From positions 1 to 22,017 of the forward strand of contig JAJIRX010000631.1 in the NCBI GenBank assembly GCA_023853785.1: 22,017 bases of DNA, in the 5' to 3' direction. A model generated the notes under the pieces. That model searched no databases. It had not been told where the DNA came from and saw nothing but the letters and a program-made list of their open reading frames with translations. Origin of the DNA: Psilocybe azurescens. Taxonomy: Eukaryota; Basidiomycota; Agaricomycetes; Agaricales; Agrocybaceae. The translations under genes and the position numbers were made by a program. Shown in pieces: positions 1 to 10,050 of this stretch (positions are counted from its first letter, which is position 1; each line of letters begins with the position of its first letter).

Positions 1-129
1 CCACCTCCAACAAAATTCTGCCAATAATTCAGCTGTTTCAATGGCTTAAAATTATGCGTTGGCCCCAACACTCAAAGAGACATGGTTTGGGTTTCAATAA
101 AAGAAGCCTTAACAGAGGCTAATTTACAA

Positions 130-155
130 AATTTAAGTTTTACCAAACTTAAATT
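130..155. repeat. Perfect 11-bp inverted repeat, TACC loop
   Basis: Arms AATTTAAGTTT (130-140) and AAACTTAAATT (145-155) are perfectly complementary around the loop TACC. Related, more degenerate copies lie at 237-258, 506-527 and 1633-1654, so this is a dispersed palindromic repeat and not a single chance hairpin. Confidence 0.75.
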
Positions 156-236
156 CAACCAAAATCACCAATAGTGAGTAATTAATTGTCAATATTGATT
201 AATATAATGTTTAATTTAGATACAAGTTACCCAAAA

Positions 237-258
237 ATTAAGTTTTACCAAATCTAAT
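237..258. repeat. Palindromic repeat, copy 2
   Basis: ATTAAGTTTTACCAAATCTAAT matches the core of the 130-155 palindrome, with one arm partly degraded (AAATCTAAT instead of AAACTTAAT). Confidence 0.6.
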
Positions 259-505
259 ATCCAGGAAGACTTAATTTCTGTATATAATTTCTTCACTTTT
301 ATATATTTCTAAAAAATATATTATAGAAAGAGTCTGTTCAATTTCCAACAACAGAAAATACAGATGAACTGCATTCAATAAGTTTACATTATCATATTTG
401 CTTAATCATGTCTAATTATTTTTAGTTTGATAATTTTTTCTCTTTCAATTCACCAAGACTGTCAGAGCAATCAATGGATGTTAACTATCCTCACAGTTCT
501 CCTGA

Positions 506-527
506 ACTAAGTTCTGCAAAACTTAAT
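506..527. repeat. Palindromic repeat, copy 3 (degenerate)
   Basis: Here TAAGTT is separated by CTGCAA from AACTTA. Spacing and sequence agree with the TTAAGTTYYRCCAAACTTAA consensus of the other copies, but the loop has diverged, so the assignment is less certain. Confidence 0.45.
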
Positions 528-689
528 ATTGACATTGAGTCTGAAGCTAATACTGTGAGACTTTGTCTATGACTTAAATTTTGTACTGAACCTTTACTAT
601 AGTCAGAATTTGATATAAATGTGCCTTTTATTGCACAATGGTCATCAACAGAAGCACTCAAGACTTTAATTAAGCTCACAAAAAGCCAA

Positions 690-2260
690 ATACTGACTGG
701 ACAACACCACTGCAAAAAGAAAGTGTCATGACTATTCTGAACTCAGAAAATGATATCTTGGCTGTCCTTAGCACTGGATCTGGAAAGTCAATGCTTGCAC
801 TCATTTCTGCCTTTTGGAAGTCAATTCAATCACAGTTCTTCTTCTTCCAATCAATTCTTTGCTTATGGACTACAAAGACAAGCTCAAAGAATGGGCCTGC
901 CTTTTTTGCATTATACTGGATATACAGTATGAAGAGGTTTCTGTTCAGCAAATCTTGACATTGTATCTGTAGATATGGCAAAGGAAGAGCATTGGATATG
1001 ATGGCTGCAGAAGTGGATATAAGCATCCTGTTTTCCTGCTTTTGTTTTGATGAAGGCCACTATGTTATAACAGATTCTGGATTCAGCATGCCCTCAAGAA
1101 TATCTGTCAGTTTAATCACTCCAAAGGCAACTAGCAGTTTTTCTGGTACTATTCCACCACATTGCCAAAAAACCAATTTTCACTCTTTTATGCTATACAA
1201 CAATCTCCATTTTTCGCATCTTCTATCAGCAAGCCAGAACACCGAATTATCAGAACATTTACAGCATACATGTCGATATGATTGCAACATCTGCTTTTAG
1301 TGCTGGGAATAGGCTATCCTAGTGTCTGGCTTTTCATTATCTTGCTGGACACCAAAGTTTATGATGAACTACATCCAGGAGATTTCAAGAAGTGGAAGAG
1401 ATGGAAAACCATCATATTACTATTTTATTTCAGTCAACAAATGGACCAAAATTTACAAAGATGATCCAAAGGAACTCATGGGATTTGATGAAATGCATGC
1501 TTTGGTCAACAATCAAGATCAATGTCTTTGTGAAATCATCACTTAATACAGTTATGATGTGGGCTCAAAATGTCTTCAAAACATGGCCAATGAACTATGC
1601 AGTCACTGTCAACCAAGTCTGGCAAATCAAAAATTAAGTTCCACCAAACTTAATATCAAAAAAATTTCTCCATCCTTGACAATCCTTCTCCACCAAATGT
1701 TTATCAAGCTCCAATTTACTTGTTCCCAACCAGTCAATCACCATTTCAACTCAATCATTTATAGCACTCAAAACTACCTTTGCCAAAGTTCAAGCCATGC
1801 AAAAGCATACAAACAGCAGACAATGGCCATTTATCAGAAAATGGAAGTTGATCTCAAGCTCTTCAAAAACCAATGCTCTATTTGTGTCTGAATGAAAACA
1901 ACAACACTGATCATCAATTCAAAAGCTGCATATCTATGAAGTCTAAAATAATGGATCAATATCAACAATTCAGAAAAGCTATGGTATATGATATCAGGAT
2001 TCATTCCAAGATTTGCTTCATTTGTCATATACCAAGCTTTGCAGATAGAATGCATGGACAGTTTGGTGGACTAAAGAACTGTGAGTATCTGGATATAATG
2101 GGTCCAGTTCTGTATTTCTTTTGGGCTTTAAGCCTTATTCTATAAAGGAAAAGTTTAAAATGAATTGGAAAAGGGTGGAAGACTTTGGTTAATGGCTGGT
2201 TTCAAAACCAGTTGTTGAAGAAGAAAAATCTAATGTTGTGTCTGCTTTTAATTTGTGTAC
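690..2260 (+). pseudogene. Decayed RecQ-type superfamily II helicase
   Basis: Read across several frames, the plus strand carries the ordered motifs of a RecQ-family DNA helicase. A Walker A motif reads ILAVLSTGSGKSM (758-793; usually PTGSGKS). A DEAH-like Walker B reads FDEGHYVITDSGF with the Ala replaced by Gly (about 1046-1084). A motif III-like FSGTIPP follows near 1139. Motif V is recognisable as MIATSAFSAGN near 1280, and motif VI as QEISRSGRDGKPS (from 1376), the classic QExGRxGRDG. A cysteine-rich stretch ending CSHC (near 1600) matches the RecQ zinc-binding region. A second Cys/His patch (KICFICHIPSFADRMHGQFG, about 2008-2070) matches the C-terminal tail I associate with basidiomycete members. 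Frameshifts and stops between motifs rule out a single product, and no clear start survives. Such helicases are abundant in repeat-rich fungal regions; a mobile-element origin is my inference. Confidence 0.72.
1633..1654. repeat. Palindromic repeat, copy 4, inside helicase relic
   Basis: ATTAAGTT-CCACCA-AACTTAAT is an 8-bp perfect inverted repeat of the same family as the copies at 130-155, 237-258 and 506-527. It lies just after the cysteine-rich stretch of the helicase relic. Confidence 0.6.
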
Positions 2261-3480
2261 ATTCTATCTTACACCCATCAGAAGAAGAATCACTGTATTA
2301 AGTCCTTTGACAAGTTATATAATAGCCAATATTATTTATTTTTCAAAGTGTTCATGAGCAGTGAAAAGACAGTTGCATGGATAGCTGTGTAAAAAATGAT
2401 AATGAGGAACACCTAAATTTTCATATCCAAAGTGCACATGTGTTATGATATATTCACAAAATGTGAAAAACTATGAAATATATATATCATGGCTAGGCAA
2501 TGTGAACAACATAATAATTAATGTCTAAGCACTAGACAGTTAGGCTAATCATTGTAACAAAAATTAATATCTGTAAAGGATGTGTCAACTAGAAACATTA
2601 CAAAAAACAAAAATAGTTGAAATTTCAATACAGTGCAGCAGCTGAATGTTTGGAAAAACACCAGCTAATGTGATACAAATATAGACTTGACTCCAAAGTA
2701 CTCTAGAGGTCTTGCTGAGTGCAATGCAGGTCCTATATAAAGATGGTAAATTTACCCTTTGTCCCAATAAATTTTCTCTAGTAATAATTTACACTTGTAA
2801 ATGTTTGGGATATGACACTGCACAAGTGCTTTTTAACAATTCATAAAATTATATTATCCGCCACTATTATTGGGGATTTGCTTTGCCCAACTCTTTGTGC
2901 TTATATCAGGATCAATAGCTATTGACAATAAATAATAGAAACAATTATATAATATCTTGAAAGTGATATGTGGAACTCATCCCATCCTTCTTTATTGGTT
3001 TTTGGCACTGAACTACATTCTATATGATTTGATATAATAAACCAAAACCAAAATACAAAACCAGATAAAATGGTCTAGACAAGATAAAAGACACTGTGTT
3101 GAGTTTGGTGAGGTTGGCTTTGCCACTAGGATATGATATATATAGTGGAGTGTGGAGTGTGGAGCTTAGAAATGTCTGAAAGAAAAAAATGATATAACAA
3201 TATTAAATTTTGTAGCTATATGGCTCAGACCATAGAACACCACAATGTATACATATTACTCAGTGCTAATAGAATTTATAGAATATACCTATAATCAGAA
3301 GGTAGATAGAACATACAATGTAGTGACTCAGCCAGTACTATAAATTCTATGGACAAGCGAATGACACCCAACATTGGCTGCAGCCACTTATGTTGTGGGC
3401 TCAGCCCTGGTTTGTCCTGGCTAAGCCAATGCCACATTCAGGCAAAATCTACAATTCAAACCGCTGTAATAAACAATTTT
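2261..3480. other. AT-rich stretch, no gene seen
   Basis: I see no conserved reading frame on either strand. The sequence is AT-rich with dinucleotide-like TATATA patches and a short GAGTGTG repetition near 3150-3165. It is most simply the degraded remainder of the repeat region that also holds the helicase relic. Confidence 0.5.
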
Positions 3481-3710
3481 AACATGAATGGGTGGAATTA
3501 AACAGCTGAAAAATACATTGAAAGTTGTATATGCAGTGTATAACAGCGAAGTTGCATGAGGTCAGCCAAGTCATTATTCTTATTCAATTGGCCAAAATAT
3601 TAAGTATTAACAGAAATGGATGGAAGTACATAACTGAAAAAATTCACTAAAACTGAATATGCAGAGACAAGAGCTTTACAATTGCATTAGTCCTTGTACA
3701 GCTCAGCCAA
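3481..3710. repeat. Diverged direct duplication (unit about 130-140 bp)
   Basis: AACATGAATGGGTGGAA at 3481 recurs as AACAGAAATGGATGGAA at 3609. Both are followed by a CTGAAAAA block, a TATGCAG block and a final TCAGCCAA (3562 and 3703). The two anchors are 128 and 141 bases apart, so the copies differ by about 13 bases of indel. No coding content is apparent. Confidence 0.55.
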
Positions 3711-3779
3711 TGTTACAGATCCTGAAAGACTTGAAAAAATAAGTTCAGAGAATATAATATTCATGCTTTTAAGCTAGTC

Positions 3780-4232
3780 TAAAATAAATTCAGATTTTCC
3801 AGTTAAAACCCACTCTATGAGGCTGACCTCAAATTTTATTATTTTCACAATTAACAAGAACAGAAAACATATGAAGATGTTAGAGGTTAGTCTGAGAGTC
3901 TAAATACTATGTTTTATGGAACATAATATTTTGCTTCAGAGGCTGATCTCAAACAAATTCAGATTTTTCACTTAAAACTCTTTGAAGCTGGCTTTGAAAA
4001 CTTTTATGCTTTCCAGTTAATACTCACTGGTATCAAACACATTTTTTATTTTGATGGACCATGGTTAATGTCTGACTTTGAGGCCAGTTGAGCAAATGTT
4101 ATGTTTTATGAAACATAACATTTTACCAGGATTTTGAAGCTGGCTTCTGACCAGCAGTCTTGATCAGGATTCTATATTATTGTATTGGGGGCTTACTTTG
4201 CTGAAAGATAAGTTTCATAAAACATAAAATTT
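3780..4232. repeat. Diverged repeats with ATGTTTTATGRAACATAA hairpins
   Basis: Two blocks starting CAGATTTTYCA(G/C)TTAAAAC (about 3790 and 3960) are each followed by GAGGCTGACCTC- or GAAGCTGGCTTTG-like text. The motif ATGTTTTATGRAACATAA occurs at 3909-3932, forms a perfect 13-bp-arm hairpin at 4094-4106/4111-4123 (loop TATG), and occurs inverted and partly degraded at 4210-4232. The last copy coincides with the end of the AT-rich segment, so these may be subterminal or terminal repeats of an element; that is not proven. Confidence 0.5.
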
Positions 4233-4629
4233 GAGAAATCCATGCGCATTCCAAAGCATACAAGCACTCATCTCGACCCGAATCCTAAAACCTCATTATC
4301 CATCCCACATACCAATACAACCGACATCATACTCCATCTCCTGCCCGCAACCCTCTCATATCCAGCAACCTTACCTTCCACACCCCGGTCTAGAATCCTT
4401 TTTTCCCTGTTGCAACCAGCTGAACTGGCGCCACTGAACCCCTTGCTCAGGCATCACGCGTGCTTCATGAGCAGGAACACATCATGTACGACATAGGCAG
4501 GACAGCGCAGCGTTGGCGTGCGAACCTGGAGACAGACACGGGTTTGAGGAGAGTGGGGAGGGAGGAGATCGGATGGGGCGGGCGGGTACCTGGGCGTCAA
4601 TGAGGAAAGAAGGAGCAGGGCGGGTCAGG
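4233..4629. other. GC-richer boundary region, no firm gene
   Basis: Composition changes sharply at about 4232. Both strands stay open in short frames, but none shows a recognisable domain. On the minus strand the bases 4501-4595 contain text that could be an intron ending in CTGTCTCCAG and a short final exon, but I cannot confirm a frame. Confidence 0.3.
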
Positions 4630-5170
4630 TTCTTGCTGCCTGAACTGGGTCTTGAGCATCTCGCGTCGATATCTGTCCATCATCCGTCCATCCTCGTCCT
4701 TCTCGCTGATCCGACGCACATTCACCACGCGACCGCTCGAAGAACTGCACAAGTTTTGCATCCGACACACCCTACATCATCAGAAGCCCTTCAATCGAAT
4801 GGTGTGGAGCGCGTCATGGACTTCGAGCTCCGCAATGCGCTGTCTACGTTCGGTAGAGAGAGCGTGCTGTTGTTCTTAATGGCAGCGGAGTCGTTGTCCA
4901 GCTCGACGAGGGAAGCGGCCAAAGAAACTCGAGCTCTGATTCGAAGAATCAGCGACGCGGATGCCAGATCCACGGCGATACTACATCCAAGGCTGCCCTC
5001 GCAGTTGAAGGCATCAGCAACAACTTCGTCATCGATATCCTCAACAACAGATGCACCGGGATCAGACAGCGGTGTTGGACTCGTGAGCCTGCTCGCAGCT
5101 GCTGAGGACGCCACAGAGGCAGCGGCGTGCGTTGTGTTGACTCTTTACTGCTTCTCGAAACCGTGCGTGA
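4630..5170 (-). pseudogene. Unrecognised reverse-strand gene relic
   Basis: The minus strand shows coding-like segments in different frames. One (about 4793-4875) reads TERRQRIAELEVHDALHTIR, a charged, probably helical stretch. Another (4630-4728) contains VRRISEKDEDGRMMDRYRRE followed by MLKTQFRQQ, again rich in K, E, R and D as expected for real protein. A third (4791-5114) is open for 107 codons but overlaps the first in another frame. The frames do not join without indels or unproven introns, so I call a relic. I do not recognise the family and assign no function. The plus strand is also open for 222 codons (4513-5181), but that translation looks like an antisense shadow. Confidence 0.35.
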
Positions 5171-5548
5171 CCATGCGATAGAGGTAGGTGAGCACTTTGA
5201 GAACCAACGATAGAATGCGCTGGCGGCACGGCGGGTGAGACTAGGGCGGGCATTCAATGAAGACGATGAAGAAGGACGTGACAGCTTTGGCTTGAGCGGG
5301 AGTGTGGACCTTGGCAGAGACAGGGTTAGGGTTAGGTGCAGCCTCGGCTCAGGGGACGGGGAGCGGGACGGAGATGCCGAGTACGGCAGCGGCTACGGCG
5401 ACGAATACGGCGGGAGGGTTGAAAATCTCCTTTCCTCTTTCTCCTTCTTCAGTTGCAACTGCTGCTTCGCCTCCTACAGCAATTTCTTCAGCGCTACGAG
5501 TGACATATAATGCTACTTTTGCTGCACGACATATAGTATCCTGTTCGG

Positions 5549-6137
5549 TTTCTCAACTCATCCATTTCTTACCCAGACCACCAGAAGTTTCCTCACCCAA
5601 TCGTAAAGTACGTTTCTTTTCATTAAACCCCACACGACACGTACTGACCCTCATATCACAAGGTCATGGTGAACCAAAGGTACTATGGACAGCGGTAACA
5701 CTCCTTATTTTCTTGGTGTGCTCGCAAGTACTGCTGTACGGTATGATGTCCTCCGATTCCTCCGACCCGTTCTACTGGATGCGGGTCATCCTGGTCGCTA
5801 ACTGTGGTACACTCATGGAACTCGGAATCACGCTTATGATCAGTTCTGGAATGGTATACAACTTTTGGTGGGTACCAATCCTATCAATGTCGATTTCAGT
5901 GTTAAGGAAGATTGGGCGTTGTTCAGTGCTCAGAAACGTGAGTGCCGCATCGTCGTGTGTGGTGTACATTTCCAGCCCTCCTCCGTTCGCATTCTCCTCT
6001 TTGATTACAATGTCTTCATCATTCGCATGTGCATGCGCGAAGAAGCACATACTGACTAAAAATGTTGCAGTCTTCGCTCTCATTATTGCTAGCTGGAAGA
6101 TAGCAGAAAGGATGGCATACCTACAGAACACGTACGT
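5549..6137 (+). pseudogene. Truncated SEC61 alpha (translocon) pseudogene
   Basis: SEC61 alpha forms the protein-conducting channel of the endoplasmic reticulum. This fragment covers only about the first 110 of the roughly 475 residues. It begins with [12 protein letters not shown] and then has an intron 5608-5662 (GTACGT...CACAAG, 55 nt, CTGAC branch). Next come [14 protein letters not shown] (first membrane segment), [19 protein letters not shown] and GTLMELGI. After a one-base loss near 5852 it continues NVDFSVKED...AQK, then a second intron 5938-6070 (GTGAGT...TTGCAG) that joins in phase to LFALIIA. At least three one-base lesions break the frame (before 5563, near 5678, near 5852). Residues that are nearly invariant in the family are changed: VPLYG to VLLYG, SNRG to ANCG, GITP to GITL and KEDR to KEDW, all explicable by C-to-T. 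The sequence after about 6137 shows no further SEC61 exons. Confidence 0.85.
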
Positions 6138-6660
6138 CCACATGACTCTTTATTAGACTCTGCCCACAATACGACAAGAAGACCGTGTGCCAGTGTACTG
6201 AGTGGGATATAGAGTAACCTGGTAGCCATGTACAATCACACCTGTAGTTCGTAACTTCCCTCATCCGTACATGGGCTGAAACAAATAAACAAGATGGTAA
6301 GAATAGATGTCGAGATCGTAGGATGTAAAAACTAAACAGAATCATCCAATCCAGATGTGGAGGATACGTCCACACATATCATGAATAGTTGATATAGGAG
6401 GGGGCATTACGGAAGATGGGAGAAGGGCCGTACGCGCTGACACATTTGACGATATACAGTACGCTGTGGATGGTGGTATGTGGCTTTGCTTTTGCTTTTT
6501 GCTCATTTTTTTTGTAGCATCTACATTACTATCTATCTCGTTTATTCCCTGCCCCTTTCGTCTCCCTTTTCCTTTTCTTTCCTTCCCCACCACATTCTCT
6601 TGCACCATGATATTTATCCGCATACATCCCATCCATTAATCCTCCATTCCTTCTATGAAA
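6138..6660. other. No gene seen
   Basis: After the SEC61 fragment stops, the sequence contains pyrimidine-rich text (about 6485-6600) with open frames on both strands but no conserved motif. A 96-codon minus-strand frame (6342-6632) is lysine-rich only because it is antisense to the pyrimidine tract. Confidence 0.4.
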
Positions 6661-6990
6661 CTACAGGTCCATTATAGCTACAACGTAAGCCTCATCTCGC
6701 GTGCAAACCATTCTCGCACTGTCCACCATCTTATCCACTCCATTCTTGGACTAGACACTGACTGCAACGGTGAAGGCGCACGCTGCTACTTGTATACTTC
6801 GCCGATGAGGACAGCAAGCACAATTTAAGGACTCACACATAGATCTCGACGCTCGTCCATTCGCATTCGTTGGCGTCAGCATTGAAGAAGGGTGGTGGGC
6901 CAATTCGCGGAGTCGCTGACGTTGTCTGCGCCTCGTCGCCTCGTATCACGTTCTCGGGCGTCCCCGGTGGGGCATACGAAAATGTGTGTG
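6661..6990 (-). pseudogene. Possible two-exon tail of an unrecognised gene
   Basis: On the minus strand a segment ending SVEIY (about 6839-6990) contains PPGTPENVIRGDEAQTTSAT and PPPFFNADANECEW, and is followed by a donor-like GTGTGAGT. A second open segment (6661-6750) starts after CTAG| and reads SKNGVDKMVDSARMVCTRDE before ending in AIMDL and TAG. The putative intron (6751-6838, about 88 nt) joins them in phase 0. The amino-acid texture looks coding but I do not recognise the protein. Nothing upstream of 6990 continues the frame, so it would be a 3' fragment. It could also be chance. Confidence 0.25.
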
Positions 6991-6992
6991 GT

Positions 6993-7037
6993 AGGTTGCG
7001 TGTGCGTGCTTGCGTGCATTTGCGTGCCACGCAACCT
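6993..7037. repeat. Inverted repeat AGGTTGCGTG / CACGCAACCT
   Basis: Perfect 10-bp arms at 6993-7002 and 7028-7037 enclose 25 bases that themselves repeat GCGTGC. The same CACGCAAC word recurs many times in one orientation at 7660-7870. Confidence 0.6.
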
Positions 7038-7659
7038 GGACTTAATACATAAATTGGGTGTATAGTTGGATTATTTTTATGAATAATATTAATGTTGCCA
7101 TCCATTTACTGTTGATTACTGAGGCTTGACTTGGACTTGCATCAAGTCCGTGCTTTCTGACACCTTTCCGTGTTGAAGTTGGTTCTATGTGAGGCTCATT
7201 TAATTACTGTGTCCCACCTACTTTTAATAAAAATTTTCTTGTAATGCACTCAATATTGCTGCCATGTGCGCAGTTCTGCTTAGGAAAACAGATACTACTA
7301 CAGTTTGTGCACCTTCTTAGTAACTTTGTAGTGACTCAACACCGTATGAGTTGAGCATAAGTCTCAATTGTAATTGTGTGACATCAGTACTCAATCATCG
7401 GAGCACAACCTAAACAACAAGCACGTAACAAGTACAGCGAGGAATATATTTATACTTGTAGATATCAAGTTTGTACTGTATTAGGATCTGTAGATCACAT
7501 ATATTTAAAGACTTAGCCACAGGCAATACTTAACGCTGTAGAGTCCGTGCGCCGGCACCATACTTGGCAAAAATCTTAACAGTATGGCCTTTCACTGCCG
7601 AAGATTTTTTGTGCCTTGTTATTTCTCTTAGCCTCGTCTCCACCACCCCTGTTTGAATA
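7038..7659. other. AT-rich insert, no gene seen
   Basis: Composition falls back to AT-rich immediately after the 6993-7037 inverted repeat. I see no coding content. The segment is bracketed by CACGCAAC-type sequence on both sides, which would fit an inserted element, but no target-site duplication was identified. Confidence 0.4.
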
Positions 7660-7870
7660 ATATACACTGGTGAACACGCAACTGGTACACAAATGCACTC
7701 AGCCAATACTCAACACATTCAGCCACTCACAACCGACACTCAACCGCACGCAACCTGCACACAGCCACGCAACCACACAGCCACCACGCAACCACCGCAA
7801 ATCACACTCAACCTACGCGCAAGTACCACGCAATCAATATTTAGATGCACGCAAGTGCACTCGGTCAGTG
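7660..7870. repeat. C/A-rich tract with CACGCAACC words
   Basis: The plus strand is very poor in G and T and repeats CACGCAACC, CACGCAA, ACTCA and CAACC words in one orientation. Open frames over it translate only the repeats (T, Q, N, P, H) and are not genes. The CACGCAACC word matches an arm of the 6993-7037 inverted repeat. Confidence 0.55.
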
Positions 7871-7936
7871 CGCATTATTCCTCACCTACACAAAGCCGTA
7901 TCGAAATAAATTAAACACACTTGGCATATTAGTATT

Positions 7937-8118
7937 TATGTTTCAACTTACTATCCGACTCGAAATTGACGTTTTAGGTGTGTAATCACCGTGAATTGTC
8001 TGCGTTGAAATGATTATTTTCATTCCTTATGTTTCAACTTTCCGTATTACTTCAAATTTGAGTTTTAGATGAGTAAACTCCGCCAAATTTTCTTGTTGAG
8101 ATGATTCCTATTGTAAAT
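7937..8118. repeat. Diverged 91-bp tandem duplication
   Basis: TATGTTTCAACTT starts at 7937 and again at 8028. Both copies continue with a TCAAATT/CGAAATTGA block, a GTTTTAG(A/G)TG block, TAAnCnCCG and then GTTGARATGATT. The copies are clearly related but heavily diverged. No coding content. Confidence 0.65.
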
Positions 8119-9300
8119 TGAGTTGTGATTGTAGTCTCTGTTGCTACCTTCGCTTTTAAATTCATTGTTTCAAGCCCTTACATATTTATACTCAATGGAG
8201 CAAAGGCAGCTGCTGATGCAACCGTTTGCCACCGTGAAAGCCAGGTTCGCTGATCTCGACGGTCTGCGTTGGACACAAACTGCGCTGTGCAAGCTCCAGG
8301 TGCCGTGCCCCATCCCCTACTTGTGCCCTGCGTGCTTATAAACATTCTTCATCCATTCAAGCCACGGTCTGCTGCTGCTGGTCTCTCCCTCCAATAACGC
8401 CAATGGCAATGTCAATGGCACCGCCCATACCACTACCAACAGCAACAGCAACACATTCATAGTCTTCACCAACGCCGACCTGCCTCCTTCTCCGTAGATA
8501 ACTCCTCTTCTTCCTCCTCTTCTTCGCGCACTTCCTCCATGTCCTCCCCTCCCCTTCCTCTCATCCCCTATCATTCTTACTTGGCTTGCCAACCCTGGAT
8601 CCTCCATATCGCCATCGAGACGGCACCCCGTGCACTCCCCATCAAAGGTCTCTTCGCAGCCCCAGCCCTGCCGTCCCAGGCCCGTCGCGATCGGGTCAGA
8701 GTCAGAGTCACGGTCTAGGTCTGGCAGGCGGAGACGGATCGGAGTGGGGTACGTTCCCGCGGGCGTCAAACCTCCGCAGCATTTACGTTTACCTTTCATG
8801 CCGGAGCAAACTGCGGATCTCGGATGATGTCATGCGTGGCCTGGGTGTTGATGGGGATGAGTATGAAGACCGGATGAGGACGGGGACGATGAACACGAGG
8901 ACGAGGACGAAGACTACGAGGAAGGGGACGGGGACGAGGACGGGCGGGATGACGAGGACTACAGGGATGATGACGATGATGATATTACGGAAGTCAACTT
9001 CCCGCCCTCGACATTGACTTTGCGTCCACTGAGCATACAGGGCCACACTCGCTCATACCTCCACTCCGCTCTCGCTCCCGTCTCCGCCCGCCTGGCCTGA
9101 CACTGACACTGACCTACCGCCTCCCATCACCATCGGAGCATACGCATAAGCATGTATTCGAGCAGGGCGCAGCCCCACTCGAACTCGAACCCGTTGTGGA
9201 GGGCGGAACCAACGCTGCAGTCGCATACCACCACCACCGACACGAACGAGAATGGGAACAGGCTGTTCGCAAGCGCGAGCATGAACGTGGGCAGCGGAAG

Positions 9301-9326
9301 GGACAGGGACAGGGACAGGGACAGGG
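9301..9326. repeat. GGACAG hexanucleotide array
   Basis: Four perfect GGACAG units in tandem. They encode Gly-Gln or Asp-Arg dipeptides depending on frame, and are one of many 6-base repeats in this relic. Confidence 0.85.
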
Positions 9327-10030
9327 CAGCAGCCGACTCGACAAGGCCGCGCGGTGACACGCCAGAAACCCACGACAACGCAACGACAAAGAGCAAAGAG
9401 CTCGTTTTGCATCGCGATGTGCCGCCTCCGCCTTCTTCCACCCTGAGTTCGGGTTTGGGTTCCATCCTTACTTCCATTTCCACTTCGAGTTTGACTTTGA
9501 CGTCCACTTTGACACTCCCCTTTCCTTCTAGCGTAACTGCAACTCCTCTATTCTCCCCTGACTCGGACACAGGCGCAGCCCTCGACGATGCAAACGCAAA
9601 CTCTAACGAGGAAGATGAAGACAAAGACGTACTCTCCCTCTCCCTCCTCCCCCCCTCACCATCTCCATTCGCACCATCGCTGAGGGAATGCAGATCTCCA
9701 GCTATAACATTAACACCAACATCATGCAGCGCATATGGTTGCATCTGCCGCTTCGTCACCGTCAGCATCGTCGTTCTCATCGACTGCCCTGAGCTCTGTG
9801 ATGTCACCGGCGGCAGCGGCATGGGAGCAGGAGTACGCGCGTGTCAGCACGGACATGGACACAAACACAGACACGAGAGCAAGGGCGTCGTGATCGGCGC
9901 GGGAGAGGTTATGGGTGTTTCTAGGTGGGGGCGGGGATGCCGACGCCGACTGCAACGGTGAGCCGTCGTGATCTTCTTTTAATCCATCTCATTCTTCTTC
10001 TCACGACAGCAATAACAGCAGCAATATCGA

Positions 10031-10050
10031 CAGCAGCAGCAGCAGCAGCA
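10031..10050. repeat. (CAG)n microsatellite
   Basis: Six CAG units plus CA, encoding serine (AGC) in the final exon of the low-complexity relic. Confidence 0.85.

Larger units (their letters stand above)
1..489. other. AT-rich flank without a gene
   Basis: No coding reading is supported here. The stretch is strongly AT-rich and contains two copies of a short palindrome (listed separately). It leads into the helicase relic and may belong to the same mobile or repeated unit; that is an inference from proximity only. Confidence 0.5.

Noticed and set aside
4513..5181. 222-codon plus-strand open frame
   Set aside because: No motif is recognised, and the minus strand has segments with more protein-like texture; probably an antisense shadow of a relic.
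5322..5336. AGGGTTAGGGTTAGG, an interstitial match to the fungal telomere repeat
   Set aside because: Only two and a half units, within a region where many hexamers are duplicated. It does not support a telomere or fusion point.
9127..9822. 231-codon minus-strand open frame
   Set aside because: Antisense to the plus-strand relic and composed of SLSLSL- and VKVDVKV-type repeats caused by 6-base periodicity.
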